From positions 1-7,172 of the forward strand of contig CAYXWN010000054.1 in the NCBI GenBank assembly GCA_964468815.1: a stretch of DNA of 7,172 nt. The letters are read 5' to 3'. Shown here piece after piece: positions 1 to 4,806 of the stretch. How positions within the stretch are numbered: position 1 is the stretch's first letter; each line of letters begins with the position of its first letter. This DNA comes from UMGS621 sp964468815. GTDB taxonomy: Bacteria; Bacillota; Clostridia; Christensenellales; Borkfalkiaceae. Made by a program: the position numbers and the translations under genes. The notes under the pieces were generated by a model. The model was given only the letters and a program-made list of their open reading frames with translations, had not been told where the DNA came from and did no database searches.

Positions 1-90
1 TTCACAAATGATTTAATATTTAATTTTTGTCTAAACTTTGGGGTTCACTTCAAAGTATTCGCTTTCGGTATTATTATATTATTTGTATAT

Positions 91-119
91 GAAAAAGAAA
101 AGGGGCGCATTGCGTCCCC
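91..119 (-). terminator. Rho-independent terminator on the minus strand, downstream of rqcP
   Basis: Read on the minus strand, GGGG-A-CGC, an AAT loop and GCG-CCCC form a seven-pair GC-rich stem with one bulged A. It is followed directly by TTTTCTTTTT. This is a good intrinsic terminator and lies about 135 bases past the rqcP stop codon, so it probably ends the rqcP transcript. I see no gene between it and rqcP. The orientation rests on the T-tract, which is present only on the minus-strand side. Confidence 0.72.
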
Positions 120-141
120 GAAGTTTCGGTAAAAAGATTAC

Positions 142-168
142 GCCCGTGTTTTATCGGGCTTGTTTTTT
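142..168 (+). terminator. Rho-independent terminator on the plus strand
   Basis: GCCCG (142-146) pairs with CGGGC (155-159) around an 8-base loop and is followed by TTGTTTTTT (160-168). It would end a plus-strand transcript entering from left of the window, so a convergent gene probably ends before base 1. On the minus strand the same stem is followed by a weaker GTAATCTTTTTA tract, so it may work both ways. Bases 1-90 are AT-rich spacer, and bases 169-254 show no gene or recognisable element. Confidence 0.65.
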
Positions 169-254
169 AGTGTTATTGCGTAAGGGGTTTGCGTGTTCCC
201 TTGTTGTGCGCTTTGGAAAAACTGAGCCTTGTGCTTTTCGCTTGTCGTGCTTTT

Positions 255-500
255 TTATTGCGGAAGAACTTCGTACATTTCTTCCGCTTGATCTTTGCGC
301 GCAACCTCGCGTAATTCCTTGACGCGAAAGCGGAGCGCGCCGTTCCCTAACCGTATTTCCACAACGTCGCCTATTTTGAGTTGATAGGACGGTTTTACGT
401 CTTTTCCGTTGACCGAAACGCGGTTGCCGCTGCACGCTTCGTTCGCCGCGGTGCGGCGTTTTAAGATTCTGCTTACCTTTAAGAATTTGTCGATTCTCAC
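255..500 (-). CDS. rqcP: RqcP (YabO-type) S4-domain RNA-binding protein of ribosome-associated quality control
   Basis: This 81-residue protein is essentially one S4 RNA-binding domain. The N-terminal MRIDKFLKVSRILKRRTAAN segment and the following RVSVNGKDVKPSYQLKIGD strand-turn match B. subtilis YabO/RqcP closely, from memory, and the length is near its roughly 86 residues. Arg2 and Arg16, which I recall as functionally important in RqcP, are both present. In the family, RqcP binds 50S subunits obstructed by a nascent chain and works with RqcH to hold tRNA during C-terminal alanine tailing. The start is a GTG at 498-500, chosen because AGAGGAG lies 7 bases upstream and the S4 domain begins at residue 2. 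Hsp15 (HslR) is a related alternative, but it is normally longer with a basic tail. In B. subtilis the gene sits in a mazG-yabP-yabQ-divIC cluster; here it stands divergent from rpoB. Confidence 0.9.
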   Translation of the reverse strand: MRIDKFLKVSRILKRRTAANEACSGNRVSVNGKDVKPSYQLKIGDVVEIRLGNGALRFRVKELREVARKDQAEEMYEVLPQ

Positions 501-507
501 GCGATTA

Positions 508-513
508 CTCCTC
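508..513 (-). promoter_or_regulatory. Ribosome binding site of rqcP
   Basis: The minus strand reads GAGGAG, then a 7-base spacer (TAATCGC) and GTG. This strong Shine-Dalgarno sequence decides the GTG start. A six-T/six-A inverted repeat (514-529, loop of 4) abuts it directly upstream. Confidence 0.8.
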
Positions 514-523
514 TTTTTTGCCG

Positions 524-581
524 AAAAAACACGTCGATACAGGTGTTTTTAAAAGTTTTTTCGTAAATTTTTTAAAAACAC
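524..581. repeat. Interlocking inverted repeats between rqcP and the rpoB promoter, including a perfect 12-bp pair
   Basis: GTGTTTTTAAAA (543-554) and TTTTAAAAACAC (570-581) are perfect 12-base complements separated by 15 bases. A third copy, AAAAACAC (525-532), complements GTGTTTTT (543-550). The middle arm can therefore pair with either flanking arm but not both. The right arm ends one base before the TTGACT -35 candidate for rpoB, so a DNA operator is possible. If transcribed on the minus strand, the arms would be competing helices in the rqcP leader. The region is AT-rich, so short A/T matches are expected by chance; the 12-base match including GTG/CAC ends is less so. No known regulator box is recognised. 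Confidence 0.5.
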
Positions 582-618
582 TTGACTTTGCTTTCGGTTT
601 GTTGTAACATATTATAAT
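582..618 (+). promoter_or_regulatory. Candidate sigma-A promoter of rpoBC (distal)
   Basis: TTGACT (582-587), a 17-base spacer and TAACAT (605-610) form a sigma-70/sigma-A type promoter. A perfect TATAAT lies just downstream at 613-618, but it is 25 bases from this -35; with TTGCTT (588-593) it has a 19-base spacer. Either arrangement gives a transcript start near 617-625 and an rpoB leader of about 185-195 bases. This is the best candidate for the main rpoBC promoter because it leaves room for a normal leader, but it is a sequence match only. Confidence 0.5.
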
Positions 619-640
619 GTATTATGATGTATTATTATCG
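611..640 (+). repeat. Three imperfect 10-bp tandem repeats
   Basis: ATTATAATGT, ATTATGATGT and ATTATTATCG follow one another without gaps. The first two differ at one position; the third matches the shared ATTAT start and is looser after it. Each contains a -10-like hexamer (TATAAT, TATGAT, TATTAT) in the same phase, one helical turn apart. The first unit contains ATTATAAT, which is its own reverse complement and so offers TATAAT on both strands. The repeat may be a string of alternative -10 elements or simple AT-rich drift. Confidence 0.55.
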
Positions 641-646
641 AATTTT

Positions 647-685
647 GTCCCCTTTTTCGTTTTTTTTGCGAAAAAAACGGGGGAC
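647..685 (+). other. Leader hairpin upstream of rpoB
   Basis: GTCCCC (647-652) pairs with GGGGAC (680-685), and CGTTTTTTT (658-666) pairs with AAAAAAACG (671-679), closing a TGCG loop. The only interruption is a five-T bulge at 653-657, giving 15 pairs in all. It lies roughly 30 bases into the transcript predicted from the promoter at 582-618. No T-tract follows on either strand, so it is not a standard terminator. It could be a 5' stabilising stem, a pausing or protein-binding element, or a leader structure for a minus-strand rqcP transcript. Confidence 0.55.
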
Positions 686-687
686 GG

Positions 688-704
688 GACGAGATAAAAT
701 CGTC
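688..704 (+). other. Small second hairpin in the rpoB leader
   Basis: GACGA (688-692) and TCGTC (700-704) are perfect complements around a 7-base loop, two bases after the larger leader hairpin. Five pairs alone are weak, and the element is reported only because of its position beside the larger stem. The rest of the leader, about 705-737, is AT-rich and shows no further structure that I can support. Confidence 0.3.
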
Positions 705-737
705 AGAAAAATCCTGTAAAAATATTTGATTAAGGTT

Positions 738-766
738 ATTGTACTCTATTTCAGTGTATTTGTCAA
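738..766 (-). promoter_or_regulatory. Near-consensus minus-strand promoter facing rqcP
   Basis: On the minus strand TTGACA (766-761) is followed by a 17-base spacer and TACAAT (743-738). This matches the sigma-A consensus at 11 of 12 hexamer positions and is the best promoter match I found in the gap. Transcription would start near 731 and run leftward to rqcP, giving a leader of about 230 bases that crosses both hairpins, the tandem repeat and the inverted repeats. No better rqcP promoter was found closer to the gene. It could instead mainly produce antisense RNA to the rpoB leader. Confidence 0.55.
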
Positions 767-788
767 CCTGTCAAGAAATTTTTATAAA
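760..788 (+). promoter_or_regulatory. Candidate proximal promoter of rpoBC
   Basis: TTGTCA (760-765), a 17-base spacer and TATAAA (783-788) match the sigma-A consensus at 10 of 12 positions. Transcription would begin near 795, almost on the Shine-Dalgarno sequence, leaving a leader of only about 15 bases, which is unusual and weakens the call. Its -35 overlaps the -35 of the minus-strand promoter at 738-766, so the two polymerases would compete for one TTGTCAA site. A second TGTCAA copy at 769-774 lies within the spacer. Confidence 0.4.
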
Positions 789-795
789 ATTTTTT

Positions 796-801
796 AAGGA
801 G
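796..801 (+). promoter_or_regulatory. Ribosome binding site of rpoB
   Basis: AAGGAG lies 9 bases before the ATG at 811. It follows an AT-only inverted repeat (AAATTTT-TAT-AAAATTT, 776-792) too weak to be called a terminator. It supports the 811 start, which places the conserved beta N-terminus at the expected distance. Confidence 0.85.
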
Positions 802-810
802 TGTGTTTGA

Positions 811-3800
811 ATGACACGAAATCTACCTGAGATTCAATGTGGAAAGATCAAGAGAAAGACTTTCAGCAAGATCAAGGAAGCGATTGACATTCCCTATCTT
901 GTCGAAATTCAGAAGGACTCCTACGACAGCTTTATCCGCGAAGGAATCAGCGAAGTATTCGAGGACTTTTCTCCGATTACGGATTACTCCGACCACTTTG
1001 AATTGTACTTTCTGGATCACACCTTGGAAGGGCAACCGAAATACGGAGAAAAGGAATGTCGTGAAAGAGACGCGACGTTCGCCTTGCCGCTTCGGGTAAA
1101 AGTTCGGCTCGTCAACAAAGTGACGGACGAAGTAATCGACCAGGAAGTATTTATGGGGGATCTTCCGTTGATGACGGACAACGGTTCTTTCATCATCAAC
1201 GGCGCGGAGCGCGTTATCGTTTCGCAGTTAGTGAGAAGTCCGGGCGTTTACAACCTTCGCGAGGTGGACAAGTCCGGTCGTAAACTGTACAACACGACGG
1301 TAATGCCTTCTCGCGGAGCGTGGTTGGAGTTCGAGCAGGACGCGCAAAACATTCTGTGGGTGCACGTTGACCGTACGCGTAAGTTGACCGCTACCGTATT
1401 GCTTCGCGCGCTCGGATTCGGAAGCGACGCCGCTTTGACCGAATTGTTCGACAACGATCCCATGATTCTGGACACTATCCAGAAAGATACCGCCAAGTCC
1501 GAGGCGGACGGCATGATCGAACTGTATCGCCGTTTGCGTCCCGGTGAAATTCCGACCGAAGAGGCGGTCAAACAGCATCTCCGTAACACCTTTTTCGATC
1601 CCAGAAGATACGATCTCGCTAAGGTGGGCAGATATAAATTCAACAAGCGTCTGCGCCTTTCCGCTCGTATTGTCGGATTGACGTTGGCGGATGCCGTTGT
1701 TTCTACGGACGGAGAAGTGCTTGCGAACGAGGGGGACGTTGTAACCAAGGAAATGGCGAAAGCGATGGAACTTTCGGGCGTGAACGAGGTTTACGTTGTC
1801 GTCGAGGGCGGAAAGAAGCACAAGATCATCGCGAACAACATCGTGGATTTCAGTGATTATACGGGGCTTGATCCGAAGAAATTCGGTATTTTAAGAACCG
1901 TTTATTATCCTACCTTAGTATTCTCTAAGGAACTTTTCGAAGCGACGAAAACCGCAAGCGTGGAAGAGGTCGCTGAACAGTATCGTCGGCAGATCAACGA
2001 ATTCTTCTATTTGGAAGATCGGGTGGAAACTTCTTCCGAGGAAGAAAAGCCGGAGGATAAGAAGAACGACGAAAAGCGGAAAGAAATTCGCAACAAGTTC
2101 GTTCTTGCTTGTAAAACGTATTACGAGTTGATTGCAAACGAGAACTTTGAAGTGACGGCAGAAGTCAAAAAGACGATTAAGCCGTTATTGGATAAACTCA
2201 ATCATAAGCACGTGACGGTGGACGATATCGTCGCGTCGATTTCCGTCAACCTTGATTTGAATTACGGAATCGGTTCGATTGATAACATCGACCATTTGGG
2301 TAACCGCCGCGTCAGAAGCGTGGGCGAATTGTTGCAGAATCAGTTCCGTATCGGAATCGCGCGCTTGGAGCGCGTAATCAAGGAACGTATGCAGACGCAA
2401 GATCCCAAGGAAGTTTCTCCGCAGGGCTTGATCAACGTCCGTCCCGTTTCTTCTGCGATCAAGGAGTTCTTCGGCTCTTCTCAGTTATCGCAGTTTATGG
2501 ATCAAACGAACCCGATCGCCGAATTGACGCATAAGAGAAAACTCTCCGCGTTAGGTCCGGGCGGCTTGAACCGCGACAGAGCGACTTTCGAAGTCCGCGA
2601 CGTTCACCACTCGCACTACGGCAGACTGTGCCCGATCGAAACGCCGGAAGGTCAGAACATCGGTTTGATTTCTTCTCTTTCGACGTTCGCTAAGGTCAAC
2701 GAATTCGGATTTATCGAATCTCCTTACCGCAAGGTCGTCAACGGTCACGTGACCGACGAAGTCGATTATTTGACGGCGGACGAGGAAGATAATTATATCG
2801 TCGCACAGGCGAACGAGCCCGTGGACGAAAACGGCATGCTCGCGAACGAGCGCGTTTCTTGCCGTAAGCAAGATCAAATCACCGAAGAACCGCGTGAGTT
2901 GATCAATTATATGGACGTTTCGCCCAAGCAATTGATTTCGGTCGCGACCGCATTGATTCCGTTCTTGGAAAACGACGATACCAACCGTGCCCTCATGGGA
3001 TCGAACATGCAGCGGCAGGCAGTTCCTCTGTTAAAGACGGAAAACGCGATCGTCGCAACGGGAATCGAAGCGAAAATCGCATACGATTCGGGCGTTATGG
3101 TGATTGCGAAAGAGGGCGGTATCGCGAAAGAGGTTGCCGCGGATAAGATTGTAATCAAAGAGAACGACGGAACGGAAACGGCGTATTTGCTTAAAAAGTT
3201 CGAGCGCTCTAACCAAGGCACGTGCTTGAATCAACGCCCCATTATTTCCACGGGCGATCGCGTCGAAAAGGGCGAGATCATCGCGGACGGTCCGTCTACT
3301 TCCAACGGCGAACTCGCATTGGGAAAGAATATCCTGATCGGCTTCATGTCGTGGGAAGGCTATAACTACGAGGACGCGATCCTTCTTTCCGAGAAACTCG
3401 TGAGAGAGGACGTGTTTACTTCCATTCATATCGAGGAGCATGAAACCGAAGCGCGCGATACCAAACTCGGTGAGGAAACGATCACGAGAGATATCCCCAA
3501 CGTCGGCGAGGACGCTCTCAAAGATTTGGACGAAGACGGTATCATTCGCGTGGGCGCGGAAGTCAACAGCGGCGATATTTTGGTCGGTAAAGTTACGCCG
3601 AAAGGCGAGACCGAACTGACACCCGAAGAGCGTTTATTGCGCGCGATCTTCGGCGATAATGCGAGAGAGGTGAGAGATACTTCTCTGCGCGTTCCGCACG
3701 GAGAAGGCGGTATCGTCGTGGACGTTAAGATCTTCACGCGTGCCAATAAGGACGAACTTCCTCCGGGAGTCAATAAACTCGTCCGTATCTATATCGCGCA

Positions 3801-4791
3801 GAAGAGAAAGATCTCGATCGGCGACAAGATGGCAGGTCGTCACGGAAACAAGGGCGTTATTTCCCGTATTCTTCCCGAATCGGATATGCCGTTTTTGGCG
3901 GACGGCACGCCGTTACAGATCGTTTTGAACCCGTTGGGCGTTCCTTCCCGTATGAACATCGGGCAGGTCTTGGAAGTGCACTTAGGGCACGTATGCAAAC
4001 AACTCGGTTGGAAGATCGCAACGCCGGTGTTCGACGGCGCTTCGGAGAGCGATATCAAAGAACTTTTGAACGAAAACAATATTTTGAATCCGGACGGAAA
4101 GGTGGACGGCAAGATCCAACTTTACGACGGAAGAACGGGCGAACCGTTTGAAAATCGCGTTACGGTCGGTCAGATGTACATGATCAAGTTGATCCACTTG
4201 GTTGACGATAAGATCCACGCGAGAAGTACCGGTCCGTACTCTCTCGTTACGCAGCAGCCGCTCGGCGGAAAGGCGCAGTTCGGCGGACAGCGTTTCGGAG
4301 AAATGGAAGTTTGGGCGCTCGAAGCCTACGGCGCGGCGCACATTTTGCAAGAAATCTTGACGGTTAAGTCGGACGATATGGTCGGCCGCGTTAAGACTTA
4401 CGAGTCCATCGTAAAGGGCAATTCGATCAGCGAGCCGGGAATCCCCGAATCCTTTAAGGTTCTCTTGAAGGAATTGCAAGGCTTGGCGTTGGATATGAAG
4501 GTATTGACGGAGAACAAGGAAGAGCTCGCGTTGAAAGATCTCATGGAAACGGACGTCGACGATATACCCGTCCGCGAGAAGCACGATTACGAGGAAGTTC
4601 ATCTGCACGATGCCGACTTTGACGACAGCGTGTTCGAGGACGTTCCCGACTTTGACGGCGACGATGAGTTCGAGTTTAACTCTAAGGATTTGTTCGACGA
4701 TGACGACGATACGCTGGACACGACCGTACCCGACGATTCCATTCTGGATGACGATTACGATCTGGACGATATTCTGGATGACGACGAATAA
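811..4791 (+). CDS. rpoB: DNA-directed RNA polymerase subunit beta, complete
   Basis: Beta pairs with beta' to form the catalytic core of RNA polymerase. Family landmarks appear in order: protrusion and lobe with INGAERVIVSQLVRSPGVY near 129-147; HLGNRRVRSVGELLQNQFR near 495-513; the rifampicin pocket at 555-583; CPIETPEG at 607-614; GYNYEDAI with acidic pair E854-D855; DKMAGRHGNKG with K1006 and K1014; and the C-terminal GGKAQFGGQRFGEMEVW block at 1152-1168 that meets beta'. At 1326 residues it exceeds B. subtilis RpoB (about 1193, from memory). The extra length is mostly an insertion within 312-467, with a Lys/Glu-rich linker at 406-429, and an acidic tail at 1258-1326. K577 occupies the position of E. 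coli R529, a rifampicin contact. The ATG is set by AAGGAG nine bases upstream. It is cotranscribed with rpoC and divergent from rqcP; no rplL precedes it. Confidence 0.98.
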   Translation: MTRNLPEIQCGKIKRKTFSKIKEAIDIPYLVEIQKDSYDSFIREGISEVFEDFSPITDYSDHFELYFLDHTLEGQPKYGEKECRERDATFALPLRVKVRLVNKVTDEVIDQEVFMGDLPLMTDNGSFIINGAERVIVSQLVRSPGVYNLREVDKSGRKLYNTTVMPSRGAWLEFEQDAQNILWVHVDRTRKLTATVLLRALGFGSDAALTELFDNDPMILDTIQKDTAKSEADGMIELYRRLRPGEIPTEEAVKQHLRNTFFDPRRYDLAKVGRYKFNKRLRLSARIVGLTLADAVVSTDGEVLANEGDVVTKEMAKAMELSGVNEVYVVVEGGKKHKIIANNIVDFSDYTGLDPKKFGILRTVYYPTLVFSKELFEATKTASVEEVAEQYRRQINEFFYLEDRVETSSEEEKPEDKKNDEKRKEIRNKFVLACKTYYELIANENFEVTAEVKKTIKPLLDKLNHKHVTVDDIVASISVNLDLNYGIGSIDNIDHLGNRRVRSVGELLQNQFRIGIARLERVIKERMQTQDPKEVSPQGLINVRPVSSAIKEFFGSSQLSQFMDQTNPIAELTHKRKLSALGPGGLNRDRATFEVRDVHHSHYGRLCPIETPEGQNIGLISSLSTFAKVNEFGFIESPYRKVVNGHVTDEVDYLTADEEDNYIVAQANEPVDENGMLANERVSCRKQDQITEEPRELINYMDVSPKQLISVATALIPFLENDDTNRALMGSNMQRQAVPLLKTENAIVATGIEAKIAYDSGVMVIAKEGGIAKEVAADKIVIKENDGTETAYLLKKFERSNQGTCLNQRPIISTGDRVEKGEIIADGPSTSNGELALGKNILIGFMSWEGYNYEDAILLSEKLVREDVFTSIHIEEHETEARDTKLGEETITRDIPNVGEDALKDLDEDGIIRVGAEVNSGDILVGKVTPKGETELTPEERLLRAIFGDNAREVRDTSLRVPHGEGGIVVDVKIFTRANKDELPPGVNKLVRIYIAQKRKISIGDKMAGRHGNKGVISRILPESDMPFLADGTPLQIVLNPLGVPSRMNIGQVLEVHLGHVCKQLGWKIATPVFDGASESDIKELLNENNILNPDGKVDGKIQLYDGRTGEPFENRVTVGQMYMIKLIHLVDDKIHARSTGPYSLVTQQPLGGKAQFGGQRFGEMEVWALEAYGAAHILQEILTVKSDDMVGRVKTYESIVKGNSISEPGIPESFKVLLKELQGLALDMKVLTENKEELALKDLMETDVDDIPVREKHDYEEVHLHDADFDDSVFEDVPDFDGDDEFEFNSKDLFDDDDDTLDTTVPDDSILDDDYDLDDILDDDE
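4582..4788 (+). other. Asp-rich acidic C-terminal tail of RpoB
   Basis: Residues 1258-1326 hold 28 Asp and 6 Glu among 69 residues, with a single Lys and no Arg. The last third repeats an aliphatic-plus-Asp pattern (SILDDDYD, LDDILDDDE). At DNA level ATTCTGGATGACGA occurs at 4741-4754 and again at 4771-4784, suggesting growth by short duplication. The tail follows the last conserved beta segment (PESFKVLLKELQGLALDMKVL) and is probably disordered and polymerase-surface exposed. Many Firmicutes RpoB proteins end in a shorter acidic stretch, so this is an extreme form and not a new domain. Confidence 0.85.
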
Positions 4792-4792
4792 T

Positions 4793-4800
4793 AGGGAGGT
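4793..4800 (+). promoter_or_regulatory. Ribosome binding site of rpoC
   Basis: AGGGAGGT contains GGAGG, which lies 7 bases before the ATG at 4807. It starts just after the rpoB TAA (4789-4791), which is followed immediately by an in-frame TAG. The 15-base gap holds nothing else, so rpoC depends on the rpoB transcript. Confidence 0.88.
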
Positions 4801-4806
4801 AAGCGA

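Noticed and set aside
1..132. Open plus-strand frame from the window edge to a TAA at 130-132, possibly the end of an upstream gene
   Set aside because: The translation is low-complexity and unfamiliar, the DNA is very AT-rich, and its last part runs through the minus-strand terminator stem.
38..322. 94-codon plus-strand frame overlapping both terminators and the end of rqcP
   Set aside because: It would translate terminator stems and run antisense into rqcP; no ribosome binding site supports it.
151..435. 94-codon minus-strand frame overlapping rqcP in another frame
   Set aside because: It is an Arg-rich out-of-frame shadow of rqcP; the true frame has the S4 domain and a good ribosome binding site.
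776..792. AAATTTT-TAT-AAAATTT inverted repeat just before the rpoB ribosome binding site, considered as an attenuator
   Set aside because: It is A/T only with a three-base loop, so it is weak as an RNA stem; it is more simply the -10 region of a promoter.
501..810. CRISPR array, tRNA or known riboswitch in the divergent gap
   Set aside because: There are no spaced identical repeats, no cloverleaf, and no conserved riboswitch core.
1228..1821. Two overlapping antisense open frames within rpoB (197 and 166 codons)
   Set aside because: Both are explained by the codon bias of rpoB on the other strand and neither looks like a protein family.
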